64,000 nucleotides of DNA from Paenibacillus silviterrae (GTDB lineage: Bacteria > Bacillota > Bacilli > Paenibacillales > NBRC-103111), in assembly GCF_030167925.1 (NCBI RefSeq), contig NZ_JASKUT010000001.1:2542001-2606000 (forward strand), given 5' to 3'. Positions 44,782 through 54,855 of the stretch are shown in pieces; positions within the stretch are counted from its first letter, which is position 1, and the number at the start of each line of letters is the position of its first letter. The notes under the pieces are model-generated. The model ran no database searches, had not been told where the DNA came from, and was given only the letters and a program-made list of their open reading frames with translations. The position numbers and the translations under genes were made by a program.

Positions 44782-45195
44782 TCAGCCCCATTTCTGCAGC
44801 AAGGTATAAAGTTCAGGTGCGGCTTTATCAATTCGGGCCGGCTTCCAATCCCGGTTGACCCAAATATGGCGTGTCCCCCCGCTCACGAGTAGCTCCTCGC
44901 CGCGGCGAACCTCCGATTGAAATTCCAGCCGTACATTAGTGTACGATGCAATCCGTGTCTTCATGATGATTTCATCATCATATTTCGCCGGTGCGTGAAA
45001 TTTCAGCTCTGCCTCTACCACAGGCAGCAGCAGCCCGTTCTCCTCGATCCGCCCGTAGGGCATGCCCAGCTGACGAATCATTTCAGTACGGCCGATTTCG
45101 AACCAGTTCAAATAATTAGCATGATAGACGACCCCCATTTGGTCCGTCTCCTGATAGCGGACCCGCAGCGGGTGAGTAAACCATTGTGATGACAT
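44782..45195 (-). CDS. Hotdog-fold acyl-CoA thioesterase (YbgC/4HBT)
   Basis: A 137-residue cytoplasmic hotdog-fold thioesterase. The active-site loop RVRYQETDQMGVVYHANYLNWFEIGRTE carries the conserved D, and the following VEAELKFHAPAKYDDEI is typical of YbgC-type 4-hydroxybenzoyl-CoA thioesterases. It probably hydrolyses acyl-CoA or acyl-ACP; chain specificity is unknown. It is coupled to fxsA and lies downstream of the pyk terminator on the same strand. Confidence 0.9.
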   Translation of the reverse strand: MSSQWFTHPLRVRYQETDQMGVVYHANYLNWFEIGRTEMIRQLGMPYGRIEENGLLLPVVEAELKFHAPAKYDDEIIMKTRIASYTNVRLEFQSEVRRGEELLVSGGTRHIWVNRDWKPARIDKAAPELYTLLQKWG

Positions 45196-45232
45196 ACGTT
45201 TCTAGGCACCTCCATTACCAAGCTATAACGTT

Positions 45233-45269
45233 AAAAAAGCGAAACCGAGGACTTCGATTCCGCTTTTTT
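45233..45269 (-). terminator. Terminator after pyk
   Basis: AAAAAAGCG (45233-45241) pairs with CGCTTTTTT (45261-45269), with a further AATCG-like inner pairing. T6 follows on the minus strand within the stem end. Confidence 0.85.
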
Positions 45270-45282
45270 ATCCTTGTATTGT

Positions 45283-47040
45283 TTACAGAACGCGTGCGCG
45301 TCCGGAATAAATGACGCCAACCTCAGGGTAAATGGACACCTCAGTGCCTTCCTTGAGCAGCTCCAGCGCGTTGTTCACGCCAACGACGACCGGCTTGCCC
45401 AAGCTGATGCCTACGACCGCCGCATGGGAGGTAATGCCGCCGGTTTCGGTAATGACCGCTGCCGCCTTCTCGAATGCAGGCATGTACTCCTTGTCCGTCG
45501 TAAGAGAGACCAAAATGCAGCCCTCAGATACCTTAGCATTCGCCTCTTCCGCGGTGCGTGCCGTAACAACCTTGCCGGTTGCAATCTGCGTGCCGATTCC
45601 TTGGCCTTTGGCAATCATTTCGCCGATCTGATGCACTTTAATCAGGTTTGTCGTTCCGGAGCGGCCAACAGGCACTCCAGCCGTAATGACGACAAGATCG
45701 CCCAAGCTGACAAAGCCGGTCTTCACGCTTGTATCTACAGCGTGCTCGAACAGCTGGTCCGTCGTATTGCAAGGCTCACCCTTGATAGGCACAACACCCC
45801 ATACAAGAGACAAGCGGCGCAGCACCTGGTCGCTCGGTGTTACCGCGATAATCGGAGCCTTCGGACGGTATTTGGACACCATACGCGCGGTATAACCGCT
45901 CTCGGTTGCCGTAAGAATCGCCTTCGCATCCAGATCCAGCGCGGAGTTGGCTACGGCTTGGCTGATCGCTTCGGTTACATTCGTTTGCTGTGCATTGCTT
46001 TGACGGATGAAGATTTCACGATGCTCCAGTGCAGATTCCGCACGCTCTGCGATTCTCGCCATGGTTTGCACGGACTCCACCGGATATTTCCCTGCCGCCG
46101 TTTCGCCGGACAGCATCACCGCATCGGTACCGTCGAAGATCGCATTCGCCACGTCGCTCGCTTCCGCACGTGTAGGACGCGGGTTGCGCTGCATGGAATC
46201 CAGCATCATCGTAGCCGTAATGACTGGCTTGCCTGCCTGATTACATTTCTTGATCATCGCCTTCTGAACGATCGGCACATCCTCCGCCGGAATTTCCACA
46301 CCAAGATCTCCGCGGGCTACCATTAAACCGTCGGATACCTCCAGAATTTCGTCGAGGTTGTCCACGCCTTCCTGGTTCTCGATCTTGGAGATGATTTGAA
46401 TGTGCTGCGCGTTATGACGCTCAAGAATCTCGCGAATCTCGATGACGTCGCTAGCTTTCCGTACGAAAGAAGCAGCGATAAAGTCAACACCCTGCTCGAT
46501 ACCGAAAATGATGTCGTTGGCATCCTTTTCCGTAATCCCCGGAAGATTGATCTTCACGCCAGGCACGTTGACGCCCTTCTTGCCGCCCAGCAAGCCGCCG
46601 TTTTTGATGCGGCAGACGATGTCGGTGCCGCGAATATCCTCAACGGTCAACCCGATCAAGCCGTCGTCGATCAGGATCGTGGAGCCTACGCGAACATCCT
46701 TGTAAAGATCACGATAGGTAATGTATACGCGCTCTGCATCGCCTTCGATTTCCTCTGTCGTGAGCGTGATCAGGTTATCCTGAACCAGCTCCACCTTCTG
46801 GTCGCCCTTCAGCTTGCCTGTGCGGATCTCCGGACCTTTCGTATCCAGCAGAATCGCTACGTTCTTGCCGAGCTCCTTGCAGGCTTGTCTTACGTTCTTG
46901 ATCCGATTGCCGTGCTCTTCAAAATCCCCGTGGGAGAAATTCAATCTGGCCACGTTCATCCCGGCATCGATCAATTTCTTAAACATTTCCAGTGATTCAC
47001 TCACCGGACCAATCGTACATACAATCTTCGTTTTACGCAT
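45283..47040 (-). CDS. pyk: Pyruvate kinase with C-terminal PEP-utilising-like domain
   Basis: The last step of glycolysis, transferring phosphate from PEP to ADP. It has 585 residues. The N-terminus [16 protein letters not shown] and the signature [11 protein letters not shown] are clear, and the [11 protein letters not shown] stretch holds the catalytic K/E. The extra 100-residue C-terminal domain ([22 protein letters not shown]) resembles the PEP-utilising mobile domain, as in Bacillus and Geobacillus enzymes. It overlaps the accA end by 8 bases. The expected pfkA between accA and pyk is absent. Confidence 0.97.
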   Translation of the reverse strand: MRKTKIVCTIGPVSESLEMFKKLIDAGMNVARLNFSHGDFEEHGNRIKNVRQACKELGKNVAILLDTKGPEIRTGKLKGDQKVELVQDNLITLTTEEIEGDAERVYITYRDLYKDVRVGSTILIDDGLIGLTVEDIRGTDIVCRIKNGGLLGGKKGVNVPGVKINLPGITEKDANDIIFGIEQGVDFIAASFVRKASDVIEIREILERHNAQHIQIISKIENQEGVDNLDEILEVSDGLMVARGDLGVEIPAEDVPIVQKAMIKKCNQAGKPVITATMMLDSMQRNPRPTRAEASDVANAIFDGTDAVMLSGETAAGKYPVESVQTMARIAERAESALEHREIFIRQSNAQQTNVTEAISQAVANSALDLDAKAILTATESGYTARMVSKYRPKAPIIAVTPSDQVLRRLSLVWGVVPIKGEPCNTTDQLFEHAVDTSVKTGFVSLGDLVVITAGVPVGRSGTTNLIKVHQIGEMIAKGQGIGTQIATGKVVTARTAEEANAKVSEGCILVSLTTDKEYMPAFEKAAAVITETGGITSHAAVVGISLGKPVVVGVNNALELLKEGTEVSIYPEVGVIYSGRARVL

Positions 47041-48007
47041 GATTACCCTCCTGAATAGCCTTAAACCGACCCATTTGTCTAAACTTGTTGTAACGGTCCT
47101 CCACTAGCTCTTGCTCAGACAGCTTCAGCAGCTCTTCCAAGCTTGTCCAAAGCGTGCTCTTGATAGACTCCGCCTGTGCAGCCACATCCCGGTGGGCTCC
47201 GCCCTTCGGCTCCGGAATGATGCCGTCGATGATCCCGAGCTTCAATATTTCATCCGCCGTAATCTTCATCGCCTCCGCCGCCTCCATGGACTTGGAAGCA
47301 TCGCGGAACAGAATCGAAGCTGCTCCCTCCGGAGTAATAACGGAATAGATGGCGTTCTCAAGCATAAACACCCGGTTACCTACACCGAGCGCCAAAGCTC
47401 CGCCGCTGCCGCCTTCCCCTACGATGACGCATAGAATAGGAACCCGCATGGACGCCATCTCCATCAGGTTGCGGGCGATGGCCTCCCCCTGTCCCCGCTC
47501 TTCGGCGGCACTTCCCGGATAAGCTCCCGGCGTGTCGATGAAGGTGATGATCGGACGGTTGAACTTGTTCGCTTGCTTCATGAACCGCAAAGCCTTGCGG
47601 TAGCCTTCGGGATGAGGCATTCCGAAGTGTCTAGAGATATTATCCTTCGTATCTTTCCCTTTTTGGTGTCCTACAACCGTCACCGGCAATCCGTTCAAAC
47701 GAGCGATTCCGCCGACGATCGCCAAATCGTCACCGTATAGACGATCACCGTGAAGCTCGATGAAATCGGTGAAAATGTGGTTGATCAGGTCCAGCGTGGT
47801 CGGACGCTGCGCATGCCGGGCCAATTGCATCTTCTGCTTCACGCTTAGGTTCTGGTACAGCTCCGTCTCCAGCTGCTGATAGCGCTGTTCAAGACGGTCG
47901 ATTTCATCGGTGAAATCGATTTGCTTGTCCTTGCTGAATTTCTTCAGCTCATCGATTTTCCCCCGCAGCTCCACGAGCGGCTGCTCGAAAGGCATCTCAC
48001 CTGCCAA
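47033..48007 (-). CDS. accA: Acetyl-CoA carboxylase, carboxyltransferase alpha subunit
   Basis: It forms the alpha2beta2 carboxyltransferase with AccD and makes malonyl-CoA for fatty-acid synthesis. The crotonase-fold motifs are present: [46 protein letters not shown] and [14 protein letters not shown]. It has 324 residues. TTG 48007 is the start because AAAGGAGG lies 9 bases upstream; the ATG at 47995 is too far. It overlaps accD by 11 bases and pyk by 8, so all three are coupled. Confidence 0.97.
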   Translation of the reverse strand: MAGEMPFEQPLVELRGKIDELKKFSKDKQIDFTDEIDRLEQRYQQLETELYQNLSVKQKMQLARHAQRPTTLDLINHIFTDFIELHGDRLYGDDLAIVGGIARLNGLPVTVVGHQKGKDTKDNISRHFGMPHPEGYRKALRFMKQANKFNRPIITFIDTPGAYPGSAAEERGQGEAIARNLMEMASMRVPILCVIVGEGGSGGALALGVGNRVFMLENAIYSVITPEGAASILFRDASKSMEAAEAMKITADEILKLGIIDGIIPEPKGGAHRDVAAQAESIKSTLWTSLEELLKLSEQELVEDRYNKFRQMGRFKAIQEGNHA

Positions 48008-48926
48008 CGGTCTTCTCCTCCTTTACTCCATGCATGCTGATAATCTGAGAAAGCATCGTCCGCAGCTCCTTGCGGGGAACGACCAGATCCACCTGGCCGT
48101 ACTTCTGATTCAGCTCAGCGGTTTGGAAATTTTCAGGAAGCTTCTGGCGAATGGTCTGCTCGATGACTCGCGGGCCTGCAAAGCCGAAGGCCGCCGCCGG
48201 CTCGGCGATCACAAAATCTCCAAGCATAGCGTAGCTGGCAGTAACACCGCCATAGGTAGGATCCGTAATGACAGAAATATAAAGACCGCCCTGCTCATTG
48301 AACTTGGCGATGGCTGCACTCGTCTTGGCCATTTGCATCAAGCTTAGAATGCTCTCTTGCATACGCGCTCCCCCGGAGGTGGAGAAAATGAGCAGCGGGA
48401 GCCTCTTCTCCGTAGCCGCTTCAACCGCTCTGGTAATCTTCTCTCCCACAACCGAACCGAGCGTTGCGAGCATGAAGTCAGCGCTCATCACCGCGACAAC
48501 ACAGGTAAAGCCACCAATCGAGCCTTCTCCCGTAATGACGGCATCACGCATCCCGGTAGCTTCCACGGCCTTCGTGTACTTTTCCGTATACTGTGGGAAA
48601 TTCAAAGGATTCTCCGAGGCCAGATCACTATCATACTCGATAAAGTTACCCTCGTCGACCAGCATTTGAATACGCTCCACAGCGTTCAGCTTAAAATGAT
48701 AACTGCAGCTGATACATACCTTCAGGTTCTTGTCCAATTCTTTGGTAGACTGAATTTTGCCGCACTTCGGGCATTTATTCATAAGTCCTTCGGGAATCTC
48801 TCTTCTTGGACGTTCCTCGGGGACATCGATCGTCCCATCATCAACGACCCGGTTCGGCGCAGGCCGATCCGCAGAAGGAACCGTGGCGTACTTCCTCTTC
48901 TTCTGAAACAAATCTTTGAATTGCAC
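47997..48926 (-). CDS. accD: Acetyl-CoA carboxylase, carboxyltransferase beta subunit
   Basis: The partner of AccA. The N-terminal zinc ribbon has CPKCG and CISC (four cysteines), followed by the crotonase fold with [30 protein letters not shown] and [19 protein letters not shown] 48926 is preferred, with AGAGGTG a few bases upstream, giving [13 protein letters not shown] and about 309 residues. An upstream in-frame extension (MLGSTFRKRG) has no ribosome site. It opens the accD-accA-pyk operon. Confidence 0.96.
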   Translation of the reverse strand: MQFKDLFQKKRKYATVPSADRPAPNRVVDDGTIDVPEERPRREIPEGLMNKCPKCGKIQSTKELDKNLKVCISCSYHFKLNAVERIQMLVDEGNFIEYDSDLASENPLNFPQYTEKYTKAVEATGMRDAVITGEGSIGGFTCVVAVMSADFMLATLGSVVGEKITRAVEAATEKRLPLLIFSTSGGARMQESILSLMQMAKTSAAIAKFNEQGGLYISVITDPTYGGVTASYAMLGDFVIAEPAAAFGFAGPRVIEQTIRQKLPENFQTAELNQKYGQVDLVVPRKELRTMLSQIISMHGVKEEKTVGR

Positions 48927-48981
48927 GACTACACCTCTCTTGCGGAAAGTTGAACCAAGCACATAAGATGAAAATGAAATG

Positions 48982-49173
48982 TTAAGATCTATGCAAAATC
49001 GAGTTCAATACCTCTTGAACCTCTTCCACTTCGCCTTCGGGAACCAAAATCTCAAACTGATTCTTAGTCATATTTATCGCGCGCACTTGCACCAGAAATC
49101 CTTCTTCCGTCAGTTTCGTCTTGATTCTGTCAGCAATTTTTGCAGTCGGAGCGATATATATAACCGTCCACAT
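48982..49173 (-). CDS. Small protein, DUF2007-like ferredoxin-fold candidate
   Basis: A 63-residue protein starting MWTVIYIAPTAK at ATG 49173, with GGGAGG 9 bases upstream. The pattern (beta, helix IADRIKTKLTEEGF, beta, then QFEILVPEGEVEEVQEVL) suggests a beta-alpha-beta unit like DUF2007 putative signal-transducing proteins. Confident assignment is not possible. It sits 55 bases upstream of accD on the same strand and may be co-transcribed with the acc operon. Confidence 0.6.
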   Translation of the reverse strand: MWTVIYIAPTAKIADRIKTKLTEEGFLVQVRAINMTKNQFEILVPEGEVEEVQEVLNSILHRS

Positions 49174-49273
49174 GAAAACAGACCTCCCGAACATAATGGA
49201 ATAATGATATCATAACTCCACTTTTTCCCGCAACCGAGGGAGGGTCTGTTTCCTGAGGACGTGAACGAGGGTT

Positions 49274-49762
49274 CTAGTGCGCCGGTCCGTCCAGCTCATC
49301 CTGATGACGGTGCGCAATTCTTGCTGACGCGGCTGCTGCCAGACCCGCCACCAAATCGTCCAAAAACACGTGAATCCCCGACCGCTGATCGTTCAGCTCG
49401 CGGATAATACCCATCTTTTCCTTGTCCAGATAACCGAAGCTGGTCAGTCCGATCATCCCATACACATGCACAATGCCCAGCGCCAGCGTCTCATCCACTC
49501 CGTAAAGCGATTCGTCCTTCTCCATTATGGTTTGAAGCGGCTCCGGAAGCAGCTTCCTTTCCGCCAAATCATCGAGAGCGATGCCGGTGTACAGCACATA
49601 CTGTACTTCTCTTTTCCTTAAAACCGCTTGCACGCTTTCCACACATGCTTCCATAGTGAGGCTGGAGTTATAGGGCAGCTGCAGCTTGTGTACGATTTCG
49701 GCGATCCGATCGATCGTTACGCCGCGCTTCTCCAAGCATTCCTCGATGTGCTGATGGGTCAT
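49274..49762 (-). CDS. Phosphatidylglycerophosphatase A-like (YutG family)
   Basis: This family removes phosphate from phosphatidylglycerol phosphate or is a related helical protein of unknown activity in Bacillus. The 162-residue chain starts MTHQHIEECLEKRGVTIDRI at ATG 49762, with GAGGAGG 9 bases upstream. The PgpA-type motif GIHVFLDDLVAGLAAA is near the C-terminus. The N-terminal half (YNSSLTMEACVESVQAVLRKREVQYVLYTGIALD) is the soluble Bacillus extension. Fewer membrane segments are seen than in E. coli PgpA, so enzymatic activity is unsure. Confidence 0.75.
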   Translation of the reverse strand: MTHQHIEECLEKRGVTIDRIAEIVHKLQLPYNSSLTMEACVESVQAVLRKREVQYVLYTGIALDDLAERKLLPEPLQTIMEKDESLYGVDETLALGIVHVYGMIGLTSFGYLDKEKMGIIRELNDQRSGIHVFLDDLVAGLAAAASARIAHRHQDELDGPAH

Positions 49763-49871
49763 AAAAAAACGCCTCCTCACTCATCCATAAGTAACAGGGG
49801 TTCCGGGCTTCGGCTGCTTTCTTACACCGTTTCCCGTTTGGGTTACTAAATGTATGCAGAGGAGACGTCAA

Positions 49872-52800
49872 TTATTTCACTTTTACGGTATCTTTACCGA
49901 GCAGCTGCTCCATGCGCCGAATCAGGTCGGCGGAAGGATTCACATAATAGGACTCGCTCAGCCCCAGCGTTTTTTTACTTTTCTCATAATAAAGCACCAC
50001 TGGATGATTGCCAGGCTGCTTGCGTATAAGCTCCTTGAGCGACGATAATATCGCTGGCCGCTCCTTCTCCTCGGAAATTTTGACATACATTCTTGATCCT
50101 TGGGCGGCATGCACCTGTTGCGGAGAGTCCGGGGTCTCCGGCTTGGCCTGCTGCTTCGCTTGGGAAGTCGCCGTATCCGGCCTGGTGTAGGTGCCGCCCG
50201 CCGTACGAGCCTGTGCACCGGAAGCCGCCGCCGGTTTGATCGCCTTCAGCTCCAAATGCGGATCCTCCAAAGCAATCAGCTGATCGGCAAGCAGCTTATA
50301 ATCCTCGTCACCGAGCTGCAGCTTCGCCATCACCAGAATCGGCTTCCCCTTTTGAACGAGGGGGGCGTACTTCTTCCAGGTCTCCGGGAACAGGACGACC
50401 TCCGCCTTGCCGACCCGGTCCTCCAGCTCCATAAAGGCCATCGGCTGTCCCTTTTTAGTCACGATCGTTTTGTTCGACAGCACCAATCCGGCTACCTTGA
50501 CTTCGCTGTGGTCGGGGTATTCCTGCAAATGGTGCAAATAATCGACCTCAAGCTTGCGCAGCACCGCTTCATAATCATCCAGCGGGCTGCCCGAGATGTA
50601 CAGACCCAAGAGCTCCTTTTCCAGCTCCAGCTGCTGCGTCATCGTGAAAGGAGCGATCTCAGGGTAATCCACCTCCCAGTTGACCTCCTCTACGAAGCCG
50701 AACAGATGCAGCTGCAGATCCTCCCGCTCCTTGCGCCACTTCACAGCTGCGTCTACCGCATCCTCCAGCATCGCAAGCTGCTGCGCCCGGTGCCCCGGCA
50801 GCGAGTCCGTCGCGCCTCCTTGAATGAGCGATTCCATAACGCGCTTATTGCACACCCGCAGGTCCACCCTTCGGCAGAAGTCGATTAGACTCTCATAAGG
50901 ACCTTCGTTTCGCTGCGCGATGATGGATTCGATCGCATGAGTACCGACATTCTTGATGGCCGCAAGACCGAATCGAATGGAGTCCCCCGTAGGGGTGAAC
51001 ACAATCCCGCTCTCGTTCACGTCCGGCGGCAGCACGGCAATGCCCATTCGGCGGCACTCGTCCACATATTCGGCCACCTTATGATGGCTTCCCATCACAG
51101 CCGTAAGCATCGAAGCCATGAACGGCACCGGATAATGCGCCTTCAGATACGCCGTCTGGAAGGCGAGCACACCGTACGCCGTCGCATGCGCCTTCGGGAA
51201 GCCGTAATCGGCGAAACGTACGATCATATCATACACCCGGTTGGCCGCATCCTCCGTATGACCTTGGCTTAAGCAGCCTCGAACGAAGTGGGCCCGCTCT
51301 TCATCGAGCACCTCCCGCTTCTTCTTGCTGACCGCTCTTCGCAGCAGATCCGCCTCTCCCAGCCGGAAGCCGGCCATACCGGAAGCGATCTGCATGATCT
51401 GTTCCTGATACACGATGATGCCGTACGTATCCTTCAGATAAGGCTCGATGGACGGGTGGGGGTATTCTACCGCCTGCTCTCCGTGCTTGCTCCGGATGTA
51501 CTGGGGGATGAATTCCATCGGTCCCGGCCGATACAAAGCCAAGACGGAGATAATGTCCTCGAACTGCGAGGGGCGAAGCTCCTTCAGCACACGGCGCATA
51601 CCCGGAGATTCCAGCTGGAAGATCCCTGTGGTATCCCCGCGGCTCAGAAGCTCATAGGTTAAAGGATCATTCATTGAAATCTTCGTCCAATCGATCGTTA
51701 TCCCTGTTCTCTCGCGGATCCATTCCAGCGTGCGCTCAATGATCGAAAGCGTCCGCAGCCCGAGAAAATCCATCTTCAGCAAACCGATCGATTCCAGATG
51801 CTCCATGGAGTATTGGGTTAGCGGCGTCTGCTCCGTACCCTCCTGAAGAGGAACATACTGCGTTAACGGCTCACGGGAGATCACAACGCCGGCGGCATGC
51901 GTAGACACGTGACGCGGCATCCCCTCGACCTTCATGGCCAGCTCCAGCAGCTCGCCGGTCTTCGGATGCTTCTCGGCGAGCGATTTGAGCTCAGGACTTA
52001 CTTTGAGCGCATCGGCGAGCGTCATTCCGAGCTGATTCGGGATGAGCTTTGCCGCGCGGTCCACCTCGTTATAGGGAACGCTCAGCACGCGGCCGACATC
52101 GCGCACCGCGGCCTTCGCCGCCATCGTACCGAAGGTGACGATCTGCGCCACACGGTCGCGGCCGTATTTCTTCACAACGTAGTCGATGACCTCATCGCGT
52201 CGAAGATCGCTGAAGTCAATGTCGATATCCGGCATCGTGACCCGCTCCGGATTGAGGAAGCGCTCGAAGAGCAGCTCGTAACGGATCGGATCCACATCGG
52301 TTATTCGGAGAACGTAGGCTACGAGACTTCCGGCAGAGGAACCTCTGCCGGGGCCGACCATGATGCCGTTCTCTTTGGCAAAGCGGATGAAGTCCCACAC
52401 GATTAGAAAATAATCGGAGTACCCCATACGCTCGATAACTCCAAGCTCATAAGTCAAGCGATCCTCAATGCTTCTTCGCCAGCCTGCATCCTCCCACTCT
52501 TGCGACAAGCCGTAGCGCTGCTGAAGGCCAACCTGGCACAGCTCGGCAAGGTATTCGCCTGCTGTCCGCCCTTCGGGAATCGGCTCGAATTGAGGCAGGA
52601 TCGAGCGGCCGAACTCCAGCTCCAGCTCGCATTGTTCCGCAATGGCTGCTGTATTGGCCAAGGCCTCCGGCACATGAGCGAATGCACGGCTCATCTCCTC
52701 CCCGCTCTTAAGATAGAGCTGGCTGGTGGAGAACCGAAGCCGGTCCTGATCCTCAACGGTTTTCCCCGTGCCAATGCAAATCAATATATCCTGCACGGCG

Positions 52801-53441
52801 TGCTCCGGCTCCCGCACGTAATGCACGTCGTTCGTTACTACCAACTGGATGCCCGTCTCGCGGCTCAGCTTCAGCATCTCGGGCATGACTTTCCTTTGCT
52901 CCAGCAATCCGTGGTCCTGCAGCTCAAGATAGAAGTCCGCGCCGAAAATACCGCGGTACCTGAGTGCCGCCGCCTTCGCCTCCTCATAACGCCCGTGCAG
53001 AAGATGCTGGGACACCTCGCTGCCGAGACAAGCGCTGGTGCAAATCAAGCCCTCGGAGTAAGCGGCCAAATGCTCAAGGTCGATGCGGGGCTTATAGTGG
53101 AAGCCCTCCAGGTGAGCGATCGATACCAGCTTCATCAGGTTACGGTAACCCGTCAAATTTTTGGCAAGCAGCAGCAAATGGTAGATGGGCTGCTCCTGTC
53201 TCGCGGCCTTCTGCTTGATCGAGCCGGCGGTAAAATACATCTCGCACCCAAGGATAGGCTTAATTCCGTGCTGCTTGCACGCTTTATAGAAAGGAATCGC
53301 TCCGTACATCACACCGTGATCGGTAAGCGCCAGCGCCTTCATCCCGAGCTTCGCCGCCTGTTCGACCATATCGTCGATCCGCGCCGCCCCGTCGAGCAAG
53401 CTGTACTCGCTATGTACATGCAAATGGACAAACCCGCTCAA
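49872..53441 (-). CDS. dnaE: DNA polymerase III alpha subunit DnaE
   Basis: The C-family polymerase that in Bacillota extends primers alongside PolC and takes part in mutagenic synthesis. The N-terminal PHP domain starts FVHLHVHSEYSLLDGA, the polymerase active site is in MPDIDIDFSD, and the fingers have GPGRGSSAGSLVAY and GTMAAKAAVRDVGR. Helix-hairpin-helix and OB-fold regions follow. TTG 53441 is the start (ACGGAGG 8 bases upstream), giving about 1189 residues. The C-terminus has a low-complexity Ala/Thr/Gln/Pro linker and a further 70-residue beta-rich extension, longer than in Bacillus subtilis DnaE. Confidence 0.96.
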   Translation of the reverse strand: MSGFVHLHVHSEYSLLDGAARIDDMVEQAAKLGMKALALTDHGVMYGAIPFYKACKQHGIKPILGCEMYFTAGSIKQKAARQEQPIYHLLLLAKNLTGYRNLMKLVSIAHLEGFHYKPRIDLEHLAAYSEGLICTSACLGSEVSQHLLHGRYEEAKAAALRYRGIFGADFYLELQDHGLLEQRKVMPEMLKLSRETGIQLVVTNDVHYVREPEHAVQDILICIGTGKTVEDQDRLRFSTSQLYLKSGEEMSRAFAHVPEALANTAAIAEQCELELEFGRSILPQFEPIPEGRTAGEYLAELCQVGLQQRYGLSQEWEDAGWRRSIEDRLTYELGVIERMGYSDYFLIVWDFIRFAKENGIMVGPGRGSSAGSLVAYVLRITDVDPIRYELLFERFLNPERVTMPDIDIDFSDLRRDEVIDYVVKKYGRDRVAQIVTFGTMAAKAAVRDVGRVLSVPYNEVDRAAKLIPNQLGMTLADALKVSPELKSLAEKHPKTGELLELAMKVEGMPRHVSTHAAGVVISREPLTQYVPLQEGTEQTPLTQYSMEHLESIGLLKMDFLGLRTLSIIERTLEWIRERTGITIDWTKISMNDPLTYELLSRGDTTGIFQLESPGMRRVLKELRPSQFEDIISVLALYRPGPMEFIPQYIRSKHGEQAVEYPHPSIEPYLKDTYGIIVYQEQIMQIASGMAGFRLGEADLLRRAVSKKKREVLDEERAHFVRGCLSQGHTEDAANRVYDMIVRFADYGFPKAHATAYGVLAFQTAYLKAHYPVPFMASMLTAVMGSHHKVAEYVDECRRMGIAVLPPDVNESGIVFTPTGDSIRFGLAAIKNVGTHAIESIIAQRNEGPYESLIDFCRRVDLRVCNKRVMESLIQGGATDSLPGHRAQQLAMLEDAVDAAVKWRKEREDLQLHLFGFVEEVNWEVDYPEIAPFTMTQQLELEKELLGLYISGSPLDDYEAVLRKLEVDYLHHLQEYPDHSEVKVAGLVLSNKTIVTKKGQPMAFMELEDRVGKAEVVLFPETWKKYAPLVQKGKPILVMAKLQLGDEDYKLLADQLIALEDPHLELKAIKPAAASGAQARTAGGTYTRPDTATSQAKQQAKPETPDSPQQVHAAQGSRMYVKISEEKERPAILSSLKELIRKQPGNHPVVLYYEKSKKTLGLSESYYVNPSADLIRRMEQLLGKDTVKVK

Positions 53442-53576
53442 TCGCTTCGCCTCCGTTTCTCGAAAGAAAAAAATGTTTCTCTTAATTTTAGCATAATGCG
53501 AACAAGTGTGCCATAGATTAGGACAAGAGGGATGGGTCAAGCCAAGCTTGTCATACGGGAAAGGATGAGCAGTCGT

Positions 53577-53909
53577 ATGGTTATGTTTTTATCCAGATGT
53601 TTGTTGGATTTTTTCGTTGCGTTCGGGGTGGTGCTGGGGGGAACGATGCTGGCGGGCATTTGTGCCGTTCTGACGCTGGATCCGCCGATCAACCGGATGT
53701 CCCTGGTCGCCGAACAGATTAAAATATGGGCTATGGTCGCTGCGATTGGCGGCACGATCGATCCGATTCGGGCGATTGAAACCAATTTTGCTCTTGGCAA
53801 TATTTCCCCTGCCATTAAGCAAATTTTGTACATCGTCTGCGCTTTCACAGGGGCTCATGTAGGAACGATGCTGATCCAGTGGATCTGCAAGGGAGGCGCA
53901 AATGGATGA
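53577..53909 (+). CDS. ytrH: Sporulation membrane protein YtrH
   Basis: A sporulation protein controlled by SigE in Bacillus, located next to ytrI and divergent from dnaE there too. The product has three membrane segments, beginning FLSRCLLDFFVAFGVVLGGTMLAG, and the family phrase IKIWAMVAAIGGTIDPIRAIE. Several starts are open: ATG 53577 has AAGGA 11 bases upstream, ATG 53565 abuts it, and 53583 is farther. The true start is uncertain by up to six codons. It ends 4 bases after the ytrI start codon region, so the two are coupled. Confidence 0.85.
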   Translation: MVMFLSRCLLDFFVAFGVVLGGTMLAGICAVLTLDPPINRMSLVAEQIKIWAMVAAIGGTIDPIRAIETNFALGNISPAIKQILYIVCAFTGAHVGTMLIQWICKGGANG

Positions 53910-54418
53910 GGGTGCCCCGCTTTGACCTGTTCACCGCCTACCTGCGCGCCTTCGGCCTCGTCATTTCCGGTATGATCATCGGGGCTGCATTTTTTATGTC
54001 GGTGTACAGCCACAACATGAATCTCATCATTACGGAGAATAGGGAGCTGCTGTCGGATAACGAGAAGCTTATGGAGGAGACGGCTACACTGCGCAAATCT
54101 AAGAATCAGCAAACCACGATTAATCTTCTGAATATTATCGAAGTGAGCACCAGCAGCCCGCAGCCTCCTTTAGATAAAGTTACGGAAAGCGAGCTGAAGC
54201 GCCGTATTCACAAGGAGTTCGGCAAGGTCGTGATCGGCACGAAGATTTCCTCATTCGTCGACTCGAAGGACTTGTACGAGGAAATCCTCACGGAGAAGAC
54301 GTTCTCAGGCGTCATGGAGAAGGATTATATCGTTACCGTCAAAACCATGCTGCTGGTCGGTACAGAGCTTCGCGTCTGGGTTACCGCAAAAGAATGGAAG
54401 CGCCTCCCCTCGTCATGA
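53906..54418 (+). CDS. ytrI: Sporulation membrane protein YtrI
   Basis: The product has 170 residues. It starts MRVPRFDLFTAYLRAFGLVISG at ATG 53906 with GGAGG 9 bases upstream, and has one membrane segment (about residues 12-36), a coiled-coil stretch (LIITENRELLSDNEKLMEE) and a C-terminal domain outside the membrane. The order dnaE/ytrH-ytrI-ytpI is conserved across Bacillales. YtrI is needed for efficient sporulation in Bacillus; its biochemistry is unknown. Confidence 0.86.
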   Translation: MRVPRFDLFTAYLRAFGLVISGMIIGAAFFMSVYSHNMNLIITENRELLSDNEKLMEETATLRKSKNQQTTINLLNIIEVSTSSPQPPLDKVTESELKRRIHKEFGKVVIGTKISSFVDSKDLYEEILTEKTFSGVMEKDYIVTVKTMLLVGTELRVWVTAKEWKRLPSS

Positions 54419-54523
54419 TTCGAAGGGACAGGATTGCTTTTTTTCCGCGTTATGGGTAGAGTTAAAGCTGCGCCTTCGTAAGGTGCCTTTATATTCAAGC
54501 TCATAAAGGAAGTGCATTAGCCA

Positions 54524-54808
54524 ATGCTGATCGTTCAAGCGGTGCTCAGCACCTTGATTCTTGTCAGCCTGATCTTCACTGTATACTACAGCCTTCGGTA
54601 CCGCCGGGAGCAGGACCCGAAGCTTCGCGGCATTTATTCCTCCCGGATGAACATCGCCATGGGCCTGATGCTTGTCATCATTGCCGTCAGCCAGCTGTTC
54701 TTCTTTACGGATTCGGTAACACGGCGCATTTTCGGTGTGGTTTGCTTTATCCTGGGCGCGTTCAACTTCTTCGTCGGAATTCGGAACCACTCTTTATTTA
54801 ACCGGTAG
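54524..54808 (+). CDS. ytpI: YtpI-like small membrane protein
   Basis: A 94-residue protein with three hydrophobic segments and the family pattern YYSLRYRREQDPKLRGIYSSRMNIAMGLMLVIIA. It lies between ytrI and ytoI, as in Bacillus, although helD has been inserted before ytoI. GGAAG lies upstream of the ATG. The function is unknown. Confidence 0.85.
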   Translation: MLIVQAVLSTLILVSLIFTVYYSLRYRREQDPKLRGIYSSRMNIAMGLMLVIIAVSQLFFFTDSVTRRIFGVVCFILGAFNFFVGIRNHSLFNR

Positions 54809-54815
54809 GACCTTG

Positions 54816-54850
54816 GAACCGTCAGGCTTCAGCCTGCGCGGTTCTTTTTC
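54816..54850 (+). terminator. Terminator after ytpI
   Basis: GAACCG (54816-54821) pairs with CGGTTC (54839-54844), with an inner AGGC/GCCT stem, followed by T5. Confidence 0.85.
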
Positions 54851-54855
54851 GTTTA

